Positions 32,995 to 43,397 of a DNA stretch of 64,000 nt are shown here, piece after piece. Made by a program: the position numbers and the translations under genes. Below the pieces are notes generated by a model. That model ran no database searches and had not been told where the DNA came from. It saw only the letters and a program-made list of their open reading frames with translations. The stretch is from Brevundimonas vesicularis (GTDB lineage: Bacteria; Pseudomonadota; Alphaproteobacteria; Caulobacterales; Caulobacteraceae). Location: positions 1,426,001 through 1,490,000 of the forward strand of contig NZ_CP115671.1 of NCBI RefSeq assembly GCF_027886425.1, read 5' to 3'. Each line of letters begins with the position of its first letter. The stretch's first letter is position 1.

Positions 32995-34290
32995 TCAGAC
33001 CGTGACGGGTTGAGCCGTCAGACCGCGCACACCGAAGACACGGCGATACCGTTCGATCTCGCCGGGATCGCCGACCGCTTTCGCCGGATTGTCCGACAGT
33101 TTGATGGCGGGGCGACCGCCGGCCTCGACCACCTTGCACACCAGGGAGATCGGCTCCAGTTCAGGCGCGAAGGCGGGCGAACAGTCGCGGAAATCATTGG
33201 TCAGATTGGTGCCCCAGCCGAAGCTGAGACGCGCGCGACTGTGGAAATGAGCGTGGGTCGCCTCGATCCCGTCGATGTCCATCCCGTCCGAGAAGATCAG
33301 TAGCTTCTCTTTCGGGTCGCGCCCATGCGCGCGCCACCAGTCGATCAGGCGCTCGCCGGCCGGGATAGGCGGGGCCGAGTCGGGACGGAAACCGGTCCAG
33401 TCCGCCACCCAATCGGGCGCCTGGTCCAGAAACGCCTCGGTGCCGAAGGCGTCGGGCAAAACGATCAGCAGATTGCCCGCATAGTGCCGACGCCATTCGT
33501 CTAGCACCGCATACGGCACCTGGGCCAACGCCGCGTCGTCGGGCGCCAGGGCCGCTAGAACCATCGGCAGTTCGTGGCCGTTGGTGCCGATGGCTTCCAG
33601 ATCGTTCTCCATGGCGTGCAGGACGTTGGATGTGCCGATGAAGGATTTGCCCAGCCCCTCCTTCAACGCCTGAATGCACCAGCGTTGCCACAGGAAGCCA
33701 TGCCGCCGCCGCGTGCCGAAGTCGGACAGGGCGAGGTCGGGCAAGAGCCGCAGCCGCTCGACCTTGGACCAAAGCCGCGTCTTGGCGCGCGAATACAGGA
33801 TGTCCAGCTCAAACCGGCCCAGGCGCCGCATCCCGACCCGGCAGCGCAGTTCGTTCAGGATCGCCAGCGCCGGGATTTCCCACAGCGTCACCTCGGCCCA
33901 GGCGCCCGAGAAGGTCAGCACATACTGCCCGTCCTGAACCGACAGCTCGTAGTCTGGCAGGCGATAGTCGGTCAGCCAGGCGATGAAGTCGGGCGAGAAG
34001 ATCTGCTTCACGCCATAGAAGCTGTTGCCCGCCAGCCAGACCAGTTCCTTGTTGGTGAACCGTAAGGTGCGAGCGTGATCCAGCTGTTCGCGCAGCGCGT
34101 CGATATCTATCTCGTCAGCCAGACGCACAGCCTTGGTGCGGTTGATGACCTGGAAGACGACCGGCACGTCGCGATGCTCGCGCCAGATCATCTGCAGCAT
34201 CAGCAGCTTGTAGAAGTCCGTGTCCAGCAGACTGCGGACGATCGGGTCCAGGCGAAAGCCGTGGTCATAGGCGCGTTTAGCGAGATCCAT
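32995..34290 (-). CDS. pncB: Nicotinate phosphoribosyltransferase
   Basis: Salvages nicotinate into nicotinate mononucleotide for NAD synthesis with PRPP and ATP. The 431-residue protein has the N-terminal LLDTDFYKLLMLQMIWREHR typical of this family, LSDFGTRRRHGFLWQRW around the autophosphorylated-His/phosphate region, GTSNVLHAME and the C-terminal FGWGTNLTND. Length is normal. It is followed by eight bases and then dinB, in the same direction. Confidence 0.94.
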   Translation of the reverse strand: MDLAKRAYDHGFRLDPIVRSLLDTDFYKLLMLQMIWREHRDVPVVFQVINRTKAVRLADEIDIDALREQLDHARTLRFTNKELVWLAGNSFYGVKQIFSPDFIAWLTDYRLPDYELSVQDGQYVLTFSGAWAEVTLWEIPALAILNELRCRVGMRRLGRFELDILYSRAKTRLWSKVERLRLLPDLALSDFGTRRRHGFLWQRWCIQALKEGLGKSFIGTSNVLHAMENDLEAIGTNGHELPMVLAALAPDDAALAQVPYAVLDEWRRHYAGNLLIVLPDAFGTEAFLDQAPDWVADWTGFRPDSAPPIPAGERLIDWWRAHGRDPKEKLLIFSDGMDIDGIEATHAHFHSRARLSFGWGTNLTNDFRDCSPAFAPELEPISLVCKVVEAGGRPAIKLSDNPAKAVGDPGEIERYRRVFGVRGLTAQPVTV

Positions 34291-34298
34291 GCCCTGTC

Positions 34299-35567
34299 CT
34301 ACGGCTTCAGCGCACGGCCCGCCACCACTGCGTCCTTGCCGAACTTTTCGCGCAGCACGTCGATGGCGCGCTCTGTCTTCAAGGCGCGCGTCTCACTGGT
34401 CTGGAACAGGCCGGCGGGCGCGTCCTCCGCGTCCTGCACGTCCGCCATGCCGATACCGATCAGGCGATAGGGGCGGCCCAGCTCGGGCTTCAGCAGATCG
34501 CGCCCCGCAGCGAACAGGGCGCGCGCCGTCTGCACCGGATCGGGCAGGGTGACGCGTCGGGTCACGATCTTGAAGTCGGTGCGGCGCAGCTTAAGCACCA
34601 GCACCCGGCTGGCGACGCCGTCGCGCCGGGCCTTGGACGCCAGTTTCTCGCACAGGGGCCACAGCTCGGCCTCCAGCGCCTCGGCCGAGGTCAGGTCTTC
34701 GTTGAAGGTGGTTTCGGCGCTCATTCCCTTGCGGTCGCGCTCAGGGTTCACGGCGCGGGCGTCGCGGGCGTGCGCCAGATCGTGCAGGCGCAGACCGGAT
34801 TCGCCGTAGCGTTTGACTAAATCGCGAACGTCGGCCCGCGCCAGATCGCCGATGGTCGAATAGCCGTCGCTGCGCAACGCCTTGCCGAACACAGGCCCGA
34901 CGCCGGGCAGGGCGGTTACGGCGCGCGGCGCCAGCAGGGCCTGGGCGTTGGCGGCCCCGACGACGGAGAAACCGCGCGGCTTGTCCATCTCCGACGCCAT
35001 CTTGGCCAGGAAGCGGTTGGGCGCCAGGCCGATGGAGACGGTCAGGCCGGTTTCCTCCTCGATCTGTTTCTGGAAGCGGATCAGCTGCAGCGCCGGCGGG
35101 CCGCCGTTCAGCCGCTCTGTGCCCGACAGATCGACCCAGGCCTCATCCAGCGACAGCGGCTGGATCAAGGGCGTCAGCTGTCCCAACGCCCCCAGAATGC
35201 GCTGCGATTCGAAGACGTATTTGGTGAAGTCCGGCCTGATCACAACGGCCTCGGGACAGGCCTTCAGCGCCTTGAACATGGGCATGGCGGAGCCGACGCC
35301 ATACTGACGCGCGACATAGCAGGCGGTGGAGACCACGCCGCGCTTTCCGCCGCCTACGATCACCGGCTTGTCGCGCAACTCTGGCCGGTCGCGCTTCTCC
35401 ACTGAGGCGTAGAAGGCGTCGCAGTCCATGTGGGCGATCGACAACTGGTCCAGTTCGGCGTCTGCTACCACGCGCCGCGATCCGCACGCCGGACAGCGGT
35501 TCTCGCGCGGCCCGGCGGGATCTTCGCCGGTCCACAGGCAGTCGCGACAGATGGCCTTGATGGCCAC
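34299..35567 (-). CDS. dinB: DNA polymerase IV with N-terminal zinc finger
   Basis: Y-family error-prone polymerase for translesion synthesis. Active-site acidic residues appear in HMDCDAFYASVEKRDRPEL and PLSLDEAWVDLS. An additional N-terminal module carries CxxC pairs at C7/C10 and C25/C28 (ICRDCLW and RCPACGS), a zinc-ribbon found in some alphaproteobacterial DinB proteins. 422 residues. The helix-hairpin-helix and little-finger domains follow in order. It is divergent from divK; no LexA box is evident between them by eye. Confidence 0.93.
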   Translation of the reverse strand: MAIKAICRDCLWTGEDPAGPRENRCPACGSRRVVADAELDQLSIAHMDCDAFYASVEKRDRPELRDKPVIVGGGKRGVVSTACYVARQYGVGSAMPMFKALKACPEAVVIRPDFTKYVFESQRILGALGQLTPLIQPLSLDEAWVDLSGTERLNGGPPALQLIRFQKQIEEETGLTVSIGLAPNRFLAKMASEMDKPRGFSVVGAANAQALLAPRAVTALPGVGPVFGKALRSDGYSTIGDLARADVRDLVKRYGESGLRLHDLAHARDARAVNPERDRKGMSAETTFNEDLTSAEALEAELWPLCEKLASKARRDGVASRVLVLKLRRTDFKIVTRRVTLPDPVQTARALFAAGRDLLKPELGRPYRLIGIGMADVQDAEDAPAGLFQTSETRALKTERAIDVLREKFGKDAVVAGRALKP

Positions 35568-35569
35568 GC

Positions 35570-35584
35570 TTAAGGTCTCCGTAA
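35570..35584. promoter_or_regulatory. CtrA-like site between dinB and divK
   Basis: TTAAGGTCTCCGTAA fits the CtrA consensus TTAA-N7-TTAA with one mismatch (GTAA). A second TTAA lies inside CTTAAG at 35602-35607. In Caulobacter divK transcription is CtrA-dependent, which agrees with this placement about 90 bases before divK. Prediction by eye. Confidence 0.45.
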
Positions 35585-35670
35585 GGTTGGCTTCACCCCA
35601 ACTTAAGACTGGGCGCCTACGAATGCGACCAACGAGGCGTCCCGCGTTCGAGGGGCGCGCAGGTCAGGTG

Positions 35671-36035
35671 ATGATGTCCAAGAAAGTCCTCATCGTCGAG
35701 GATAACGAGCTGAACATGAAGCTTTTTCATGATCTGCTCGATTCCCAGGGCTATGAGACCCTGCAGACCCGCGAGGGCCTGCAGGCGCTCGCCCTGGCGC
35801 GCGCCCATCATCCCGACCTGATCCTGATGGATATCCAGTTGCCCGAAATCTCAGGCCTGGAAGTCACCAAATGGCTGAAGGACGACGAGGAGCTAAACCA
35901 CATCCCCGTCATCGCCGTCACCGCCTTCGCCATGAAGGGCGATGAGGAGCGGATCCGTCAGGGCGGCTGCGAGGCCTATATCTCCAAGCCGATCTCGGTC
36001 ATGCATTTCCTCGAAACCATCCGGCAGCACCTCGG

Positions 36036-36039
<4 letters not shown>
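35671..36039 (+). CDS. divK: Cell-cycle response regulator DivK
   Basis: Single-domain response regulator; phosphorylated DivK binds and redirects the kinases DivJ, PleC and DivL, thereby lowering CtrA activity. The 122-residue receiver domain starts KKVLIVEDNELNMKLFHDLL and carries the phosphoacceptor in LILMDIQLPEISGLEV (D54 from the first ATG) and the lysine in YISKPISVMHFLETI. Two adjacent ATG codons (35671 and 35674) leave one residue uncertain. It overlaps pleD by four bases, the same pair as in Caulobacter. Confidence 0.95.
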
Positions 36040-37397
<1,358 letters not shown>

Positions 37398-37406
37398 GTT
37401 CAGGAG

Positions 37407-37515
37407 CCGTCATCCTCGGGCTTGACCCGAGGACCGGGCGCTGATCGGGCTGTGCGTCGCCTCATGCGCAATGCGGCTGAGCCTCCGGTCCTCGGGTCAA
37501 GCCCGAGGATGACGG
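37407..37515. repeat. Perfect paired inverted repeat, REP/BIME-like element
   Basis: Arms of 31 bases, 37407-37437 and 37485-37515, are perfect inverted copies separated by 47 bases. Each arm contains its own hairpin CCTCGGG-CTTGA-CCCGAGG. The element lies directly after pleD and just before a bidirectional terminator. The unit CATCCTCGGGCTTGACCCGA is of the kind dispersed in alphaproteobacterial intergenic space; genome copy number must be counted elsewhere. Confidence 0.9.
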
Positions 37516-37533
37516 ACACGATGAATAGAACGA

Positions 37534-37566
37534 AAAACGCCCGGCTGGAGACCAGCCGGGCGTTTT
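37534..37566. terminator. Bidirectional terminator between pleD and rpmG
   Basis: AAAACGCCCGGCTGG-AGA-CCAGCCGGGCGTTTT is a perfect 15-pair stem with A and T runs on both sides, so it can end transcription from either direction. Confidence 0.92.
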
Positions 37567-37588
37567 CAATTCTCAGCGGATCAAGGAC

Positions 37589-37756
37589 TTACTTGATCTT
37601 GCCTTCCTTGAACTCGACGTGCTTGCGCACGACGGGGTCGTACTTCTTGACGACCATTTTCTCGGTCATGGTGCGGGCGTTCTTCTTGGTGACATAGAAG
37701 AAGCCGGTGTCGGCCGTGGAGTTCAGGCGGATCTTGATGGAAGCCGGTTTGGCCAT
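37589..37756 (-). CDS. rpmG: 50S ribosomal protein L33
   Basis: Short ribosomal protein of the large subunit near the E site. The 55-residue sequence begins MAKPASIKIRLNSTADTGFF and contains YVTKKNARTMTEKMVVKKYD, ending EFKEGKIK. It has no CxxC zinc motif, so it is the zinc-independent (C-minus) type. Small but matching the family end to end. A housekeeping promoter lies upstream. Confidence 0.95.
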   Translation of the reverse strand: MAKPASIKIRLNSTADTGFFYVTKKNARTMTEKMVVKKYDPVVRKHVEFKEGKIK

Positions 37757-37804
37757 CGGAATTACCTCTGCGACGGCGAAAGCCGCTTAAAATAAGAGGC
37801 GCGG

Positions 37805-37832
37805 AACATACTCAGGATCGCCCCAAAGTCAA
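37805..37832 (-). promoter_or_regulatory. Predicted rpmG promoter
   Basis: Leftward TTGACT (37832-37827) and TATGTT (37810-37805) are spaced by 16 bases, 49 bases before the rpmG start codon. The -35 differs from consensus by one base. Confidence 0.55.
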
Positions 37833-37882
37833 CGGGCGCGATGCCACGTTGATGAGGCGGAACGCACATATAGTCTGACTGC

Positions 37883-38449
37883 ATGAAAATCGCATCCCTG
37901 CTGGCCGCTACGGCCCTGATGTCCTTGTCGTCCCTCGGCGTCGCAACGGCCGATCCGGCTCAGTCCCAGGACGATTTCATGGCGCGGTTGAACGCCCTGT
38001 GCGGCCAACGATTCGAAGGCCATGTCGTCACCACCGACGCCGCCGACGCCAGGTTCGCCAGCGAGCGGCTGGTCATGCATGTTCGCGACTGTTCGCCGGA
38101 CGAGGTGCGTATTCCCTTCGCCGTGGGGGCGGATCGTTCGCGCACCTGGGTGTTGACCAAGACCGACACCGGCCTTCGGCTGAAGCACGATCACCGAAAT
38201 GCGGATGGGACGACCGACGTGCTGCACTGGTACGGCGGCGATACGGTCAACGCCGGCACTGCCGAGCGTCAGGAATTCCCGGTCGACGCCGAATCGATCG
38301 CCTTATTCAAAGCCAATGACGCGGCGGTCTCGACCACCAATGTCTGGGCGATGGAGGTTCATCCCGAACGGGTGTTGGCCTACGAGCTGCGTCGTTCCAA
38401 CCGGCATTTCCGCGTCGAGTTCGACCTGACCAGGCCGATCGCCGACTAG
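37883..38449 (+). CDS. Secreted protein of unknown function
   Basis: A 188-residue protein I do not recognise. It starts with a signal peptide (MKIASLLAATALMSLSSLGV, cleavage near ATA-DP). Mature features include two cysteines (LNALCGQRFEGHVVTTD and HVRDCSPDEVRIPFAVG), and beta-rich segments GADRSRTWVLTKTDTGLRLK and RVLAYELRRSNRHFRVEFDL. Probably periplasmic. It is divergent from rpmG and convergent with the DUF5990 gene. Confidence 0.75.
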   Translation: MKIASLLAATALMSLSSLGVATADPAQSQDDFMARLNALCGQRFEGHVVTTDAADARFASERLVMHVRDCSPDEVRIPFAVGADRSRTWVLTKTDTGLRLKHDHRNADGTTDVLHWYGGDTVNAGTAERQEFPVDAESIALFKANDAAVSTTNVWAMEVHPERVLAYELRRSNRHFRVEFDLTRPIAD

Positions 38450-38451
38450 GG

Positions 38452-38865
38452 TCAGATTGCGCGCCAGGCCTGGATCGGCCGCACGGTCGCGCAGGCGGGG
38501 CCGCCGTCCTTGGCGCGGCCGGGCAGGACGACTTCCAGCACCTCGCCTTGGCGCGCCTGGGCCAGCAGATCGGCGGGAATGTCGTGGACGTCGATCTTGG
38601 CGCGTCGGCTCCATTCGCTGGCGTGCTGGCCGGCCGACGTGCCGATCGCGATATAGACGAACCGCCGCGTCGCGCCCTCGCGCCGCACGAAGGGGCCGGT
38701 CAGGCGGCCATCCTCGGACAGGGTGACGGGCGCGTCGAAGCCGATCGGGCCTTTGGCGGCGATGCGCGGCTCGACCGGCATGTTCGTCTTGTCCTGCAGG
38801 CTGTAGGCGACGCCCGCGACCGGATCGGCGATCGTCAGGCGCAGGGTGATCGTCGTTCCGGCCAT
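38452..38865 (-). CDS. DUF5990 family protein
   Basis: A 137-residue protein that matches the DUF5990 pattern: TITLRLTIADPVAGVAYSLQ at the N-terminus, GPIGFDAPVTLSEDGRLTGP in the middle, and RRFVYIAIGTSAGQHASEWS then AKIDVHDIPADL at the end. No function is established. Its ATG follows the NUDIX stop by one base (TGACATG), and it is the third gene of the rnr operon. Confidence 0.8.
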   Translation of the reverse strand: MAGTTITLRLTIADPVAGVAYSLQDKTNMPVEPRIAAKGPIGFDAPVTLSEDGRLTGPFVRREGATRRFVYIAIGTSAGQHASEWSRRAKIDVHDIPADLLAQARQGEVLEVVLPGRAKDGGPACATVRPIQAWRAI

Positions 38866-38866
38866 G

Positions 38867-39568
38867 TCAGTCCCTGTGTTCCACCGTATGCCGACCCCGC
38901 ACCATCCGCACGAAGGGCAGGGGGCGGTTCGGGTGTTCCAACCGCTCGGCCAACTCCCCCAGCACGAACCGGGTGATGGCCGGCAGGTCCAATGCGCGCG
39001 CCTCGTCCAACGGCAGCCAGGCGATCTCGTCCAGTTCGCCCGACCCTGCGGTCGGCTCCGGGCTCAGCAGGGCCTCGGCCGGGGCCATGAAGAAGCGGGC
39101 GTCGAACCGCCGGGTCCGGCCGGGCGGCGTAACAGCGCGCGCGATATAGGACAGGACCGACAGATCGGGCAGGGCGCCCGCCTGGCGATACTCACGCCAA
39201 GGGCCGGCGACGGAGGCGCGGGGCGCCGGCCGCCCCAGAATCAGCCCTGTCTCCTCGAACGTCTCGCGCACCGCCGTCAGGGCCAGGGCGCGCGCACGGC
39301 GAGCGGGCAATTCGCCTTCCAGTCGCCGCGCAACCTCGCCCGACAACTCACCCGTCGCGGCGGCGTTGAAGTCGCTGCGATCGATCCGCCCGCCCGGAAA
39401 CACCCACTTCGACGCCATGAACACATGGCCCGGCGCGCGCCGCCCCATCAGCACCTCGGGCCGATCGCCGCCACGCGTCAGGATCAGCGTCGCCGCATCC
39501 TTCGGCCGCTGAGCCCCGCAGACACGGGGGGCGTCGGCCAGATCCTGAGCGGCGTCGAAAGGGGTCAC
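38867..39568 (-). CDS. NUDIX hydrolase
   Basis: Metal-dependent pyrophosphohydrolase of nucleoside diphosphates linked to another moiety. The Nudix box ends as AVRETFEETGLIL (REXXEEXG) but its first glycine is further upstream (WVFPGGRIDRSDF), so the box is split by an insertion of about 30 residues, as in CoA-pyrophosphatase-like and NUDT7/19-type members. 233 residues. The product overlaps rnr by four bases. Substrate is not predictable by eye. Confidence 0.87.
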   Translation of the reverse strand: MTPFDAAQDLADAPRVCGAQRPKDAATLILTRGGDRPEVLMGRRAPGHVFMASKWVFPGGRIDRSDFNAAATGELSGEVARRLEGELPARRARALALTAVRETFEETGLILGRPAPRASVAGPWREYRQAGALPDLSVLSYIARAVTPPGRTRRFDARFFMAPAEALLSPEPTAGSGELDEIAWLPLDEARALDLPAITRFVLGELAERLEHPNRPLPFVRMVRGRHTVEHRD

Positions 39569-41874
39569 TTGCGCTTGCCCTTCCTCACGCCCTTCAGGCC
39601 GCCGGAGGGTTTGGAGCCGTTGCGGGGCTTGGGGCCGCCAGGGCGGTTCTTGCCGCGCATCGGCGGGCCGTCACCGCCGCGTCCGCGAATGCCGTAGCGT
39701 GGGGCCGGGGCGTTGGGATCGCGGGGTTCGGGCTCGCTGAGCATTTCGAACACCAAGCCACCCGTGACGGGGGTCGCCTCGCGCAGCTTGACCTCCACCA
39801 TGCGGCCCAGGGTGAAGCGTTTACCCGTGCGTTCGCCGACAAGGGCGTGGGCGCGGTCGTCGTGGGTGAAGTATTCGCTGCCGAGCGTGGAGACGGGCAC
39901 CAGGCCGTCCGCGCCCGTGTCCTCCAGACGAATGAACAGGCCGAACCGCGTCACGCCGGTGATCCGCCCGGCGAAGGTCGCGCCGACGTGCTCTTCCAGA
40001 TAGGCGGCGATATAGCGATCCATTGCGTCGCGCTCGGCGGCCATCGACCTGCGCTCGGTCATGGTCACGCCCTCGGCGATGGCCGGCAGTTCGGCGATCT
40101 CGCGGTCGGTCAGTCCGTCCTTGCCCAGATTCAGCGCCCGGATCAGGCCGCGGTGGACGATCAGGTCGGAATAACGCCGGATCGGCGAGGTGAAGTGGGC
40201 GTAGCGATCCAGGTTCAGGCCGAAGTGGCCGATATTCTCGGGGCTGTAGATCGCCTGCATCTGGCTGCGCAGGACCACCTCGTTGACGACATCGGCGTGT
40301 TCGGTGTTGCGGGTCTCGTCCAGCAGTTTGTTGAACCGCTTGGTCGTGCCGGGCTCGCCCTTGTTCCAGGGCTTGCCGATAGTCGACAGGAAGTCGGCCA
40401 GGTTGAAGATCTTCTCCTGGCTGGGTGTGTCGTGCACGCGGTAGATCAGCGGCGTCTTCTTCTGCTCCAGCGTTTCGGCGGCGCAGACGTTGGCCTGGAT
40501 CATCATCTCTTCGATCAGCCGGTGCGCCTCCAGCGAAGCGCGCTTTTCGATGGAGGCGATGCCGCCATCGGGCGCCATGCGGATGCGGCGTTCGGCCGAC
40601 TCGATCTGCAGCGGGCTGCGCTTCAGCCGGCCCTTCAGCATGGCGTGATAAGCGTTCCACAGCGGATAGAGGATCGCCTCCATGATCGGGCCGGTCGTGT
40701 CGTCCGGTTGTCCATCGATGGCGGCCTGCGCCTGCTCGTAGCTGAGCTTGGCGTGCGACCGCATCAAACCGCGCACGAACCTATGTTCGGTCTTTCGGCC
40801 GTCCTTGTCGAAGACCATCCGCACGGCAAGACAGGCGCGGTTCTCGCCCTCCTTCAGGCTACACAGACCGTTCGACAACACCTCCGGCAGCATCGGCTCG
40901 ACCCGATCGGGGAAATAGGTCGAGTTGCCCTTGTCGCGCGCCTCGCGGTCCAGCTGGCTGCCGGGGCGGACGTAGGCGGCGACGTCGGCGATGGCGACCC
41001 AGACGATCCACCCGCCTTCATTTTTCGGATCCTCGTCGCGCGCCGCATAGACGGCGTCGTCGTGGTCGCGCGCATCGGCGGGGTCGATGGTGATGAAGGG
41101 GACCTCGCGCAGGTCCTCGCGCCCCTTCAGAGTCGGCAGGGCCTGATCCTCGGCCTCGCGTTCGACCGCTTCGGAGAAGCCCGTCGGGACGCCGTGGGCG
41201 TGGATGGCGATCAGGGAGGCGGCGCGGGGATCATCCTCCTTGCCGATGTGCTCAAGGATCTTGCCGCGCTTGGGACCATAGCGTTGGTCGCCTTTTTCAA
41301 TGGCGGCCAGAACCAGGTCGCCGTCGCGCAGGTCGCCGGATTGGGCCTGGGGCACCACCAGCACGTCCTTGGAGCGACGATCGACCGGCTCGACACGGGT
41401 TTCGCGCGCTGACTTGCGGATCACGCCCAGGACGCGGTTGGTCCCCACGTCCAGCTTCTTGATCAGCCGGGCTTCCCAACCCTCCGCGCCGCGCTGGAAC
41501 TTCACCAGCACGCGGTCGCCTAGGCCAGGGGCGGCCTTTGACTTGTCGGGCATCAGAATGGCGCGCGGGGCGTCGGGACTGGCCTCGACCAGGCGAACAT
41601 ACAGTTCGCCGTCGCCGTCGCGCTCGATCACATCGGCGACGCCGACGGGGGGCAGGGCGCCGGCTTCGGAAAAGCCTTTGCGACCGCGTTTGCCCAGTCG
41701 CCCTTCGGCTTCCAGTTCGCGGATCATTTCCCGCAAGGCCCTGCGGTCACCGCCTTTCAGCCCGAAATGGCGCGCGATGTCGGTCTTCTCGGCCGATCCG
41801 GCCTCGCGCAGAAAGGCGACGAGGGTGTCTTTGTCGGGGAGACCGGCGGGCGGCCTCTTGGATGATTTGGTCAT
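39565..41874 (-). CDS. rnr: Ribonuclease R
   Basis: 3'-5' exoribonuclease of the RNase II/RNB family that degrades structured RNA and rRNA fragments. The 769 residues run: N-terminal helix-turn-helix (FGLKGGDRRALREMIRELEA), cold-shock domains, RNB catalytic domain with ITIDPADARDHDDAVYAARD (metal Asp residues) and FTSPIRRYSDLIVHRGLIRA, an S1 domain (FAGRITGVTRFGLFIRLE), and a basic Gly/Lys/Arg-rich tail ending GLKGVRKGKRK. First gene of a three-gene operon with the NUDIX and DUF5990 genes. Confidence 0.95.
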   Translation of the reverse strand: MTKSSKRPPAGLPDKDTLVAFLREAGSAEKTDIARHFGLKGGDRRALREMIRELEAEGRLGKRGRKGFSEAGALPPVGVADVIERDGDGELYVRLVEASPDAPRAILMPDKSKAAPGLGDRVLVKFQRGAEGWEARLIKKLDVGTNRVLGVIRKSARETRVEPVDRRSKDVLVVPQAQSGDLRDGDLVLAAIEKGDQRYGPKRGKILEHIGKEDDPRAASLIAIHAHGVPTGFSEAVEREAEDQALPTLKGREDLREVPFITIDPADARDHDDAVYAARDEDPKNEGGWIVWVAIADVAAYVRPGSQLDREARDKGNSTYFPDRVEPMLPEVLSNGLCSLKEGENRACLAVRMVFDKDGRKTEHRFVRGLMRSHAKLSYEQAQAAIDGQPDDTTGPIMEAILYPLWNAYHAMLKGRLKRSPLQIESAERRIRMAPDGGIASIEKRASLEAHRLIEEMMIQANVCAAETLEQKKTPLIYRVHDTPSQEKIFNLADFLSTIGKPWNKGEPGTTKRFNKLLDETRNTEHADVVNEVVLRSQMQAIYSPENIGHFGLNLDRYAHFTSPIRRYSDLIVHRGLIRALNLGKDGLTDREIAELPAIAEGVTMTERRSMAAERDAMDRYIAAYLEEHVGATFAGRITGVTRFGLFIRLEDTGADGLVPVSTLGSEYFTHDDRAHALVGERTGKRFTLGRMVEVKLREATPVTGGLVFEMLSEPEPRDPNAPAPRYGIRGRGGDGPPMRGKNRPGGPKPRNGSKPSGGLKGVRKGKRK

Positions 41875-41992
41875 TATGTCTTTCGTAGCGCGGAACCGCG
41901 CCCTTGAGTAAATCTTGAGGGGTCAAATCTTGCGTGAGTTGACCATGTGAAGGCGGGGCTTCAGCTTCCGCCCGCCCCGAATGGAGTTTTCG

Positions 41993-43393
41993 ATGTCCCT
42001 GACCGCCCCCGCCCTGAGCGCGACCGTCTCGTCGCCGCTGGATCTGATCGGCAAGACGCCGATGGTGGAGGTGACGAAGATCGACACCGGCCCGTGCCGC
42101 CTGCTGCTGAAGCTGGAGTCCCAGAACCCCGGCGGTTCGATCAAGGACCGGATCGCCATCTCCATGCTGGACGCCGCCGAGCGCGAAGGCTTCCTGAAGG
42201 AAGGCGGCACCATCGTGGAGGCGACGGCGGGCAACACCGGCCTGGCGTTGACGCTGGTCGGTCGGGCCCGGGGGTATAAGGTGCTTCTGGTCATTCCGGA
42301 CAAGATGTCCAAGGAAAAGATTCAGCATCTCAGGGCGATGGGCGCCGATGTTCGTCTGACGCGTTCGGACGTCCCGCATGGCCATCCGGAATATTACACA
42401 GACATGGCCGAGCGTCTGGCCCAGGGCATTCCCGGCGGCTTCTATGTCAACCAGTTCGCCAACGCCGCTAACGCCGAGGCCCATGTGAAGACGACGGGCC
42501 CCGAAATCTGGGAGCAGACGGGCGGCGACATCGACGCCTTCGTCGCCGGCATCGGCTCGGGCGGCACGATCACCGGCACGGCGCAGTTTCTGAAGAGCGT
42601 TGGCTCGAAGGCCCAGATCATCCTGGCGGATCCCGTCGGCTCGACCCTCGCCGGCATCGTCAACGACGGCGTGCCGGGGCCGGAAGGCAGCTACACCGTC
42701 GAGGGAATCGGCCAGAACTTCGTGCCCGACACGGCGGACATGAGCCTGATCGACAAGGCCTATTCGATCCCCGACGCCGAGGCGATCGCCACAGCGCGCG
42801 AGCTGCTGCTGAAGGAAGGCATCCTGGCTGGCTCGTCGTCCGGCACCCTGATCGCCTCAGCCCTGCGCTGGTGCCGCGAGCAGACCGAGCCGAAGACCTG
42901 CGTCACCTTCGTCTGCGACACCGGGGCCAAGTACCTGTCCAAGGTCTACAACGACGCCTGGCTGGCGGATCAGGGCCTGGGCGAGCGCGAGCTGCATGGC
43001 GACCTGTCGGACCTGATCAACCGCAAATACGAGAAGGGCGATGTCGTCGTCGCCGGGCCGGGCGACACCCTGGACACTGCCTTCAAGCGCATGAAGGGCG
43101 CCGACGTATCGCAACTGCCGATCATCGAAGACGGCCGGCTGGTCGGGATCCTGGACGAAAGCGACCTGATCCGCATCATGAACACCGACGAGATCACGCG
43201 AAAGGAGCGGTTCGCCAAGCCGGTGGCTTCGGCCATGACCCGCGATCTGGACACGCTTCAGGTTAATGAGCCTCTGGACGCTCTGATCCCTGTCTTCGAC
43301 CGCGACCGCGTGGCCATCGTGCTGGACGGCGAGCGGTTCGTCGGCCTGATCACCCGCACCGACCTGATCAACCACCTCAGCCTGAACCGGTAA
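41993..43393 (+). CDS. Cystathionine beta-synthase with CBS-domain pair
   Basis: PLP enzyme condensing serine (or O-acetylserine) with homocysteine to cystathionine. The 466-residue protein has the PLP lysine K51 in NPGGSIKDR, the asparagine/phosphate loop EATAGNTG and VAGIGSGGTITG, and two C-terminal CBS domains (about 340-466; GDTLDTAFKRMKGADVSQLP and ASAMTRDLDTLQVNEPLDAL). Start at 41993 is preferred over an ATG at 41981, because the latter itself supplies GGAG with correct spacing. It is followed by a cystathionine lyase gene; together they would run reverse transsulfuration. Some homologues act as cysteine synthases, which remains possible. Confidence 0.9.
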   Translation: MSLTAPALSATVSSPLDLIGKTPMVEVTKIDTGPCRLLLKLESQNPGGSIKDRIAISMLDAAEREGFLKEGGTIVEATAGNTGLALTLVGRARGYKVLLVIPDKMSKEKIQHLRAMGADVRLTRSDVPHGHPEYYTDMAERLAQGIPGGFYVNQFANAANAEAHVKTTGPEIWEQTGGDIDAFVAGIGSGGTITGTAQFLKSVGSKAQIILADPVGSTLAGIVNDGVPGPEGSYTVEGIGQNFVPDTADMSLIDKAYSIPDAEAIATARELLLKEGILAGSSSGTLIASALRWCREQTEPKTCVTFVCDTGAKYLSKVYNDAWLADQGLGERELHGDLSDLINRKYEKGDVVVAGPGDTLDTAFKRMKGADVSQLPIIEDGRLVGILDESDLIRIMNTDEITRKERFAKPVASAMTRDLDTLQVNEPLDALIPVFDRDRVAIVLDGERFVGLITRTDLINHLSLNR

Positions 43394-43397
43394 GTCC

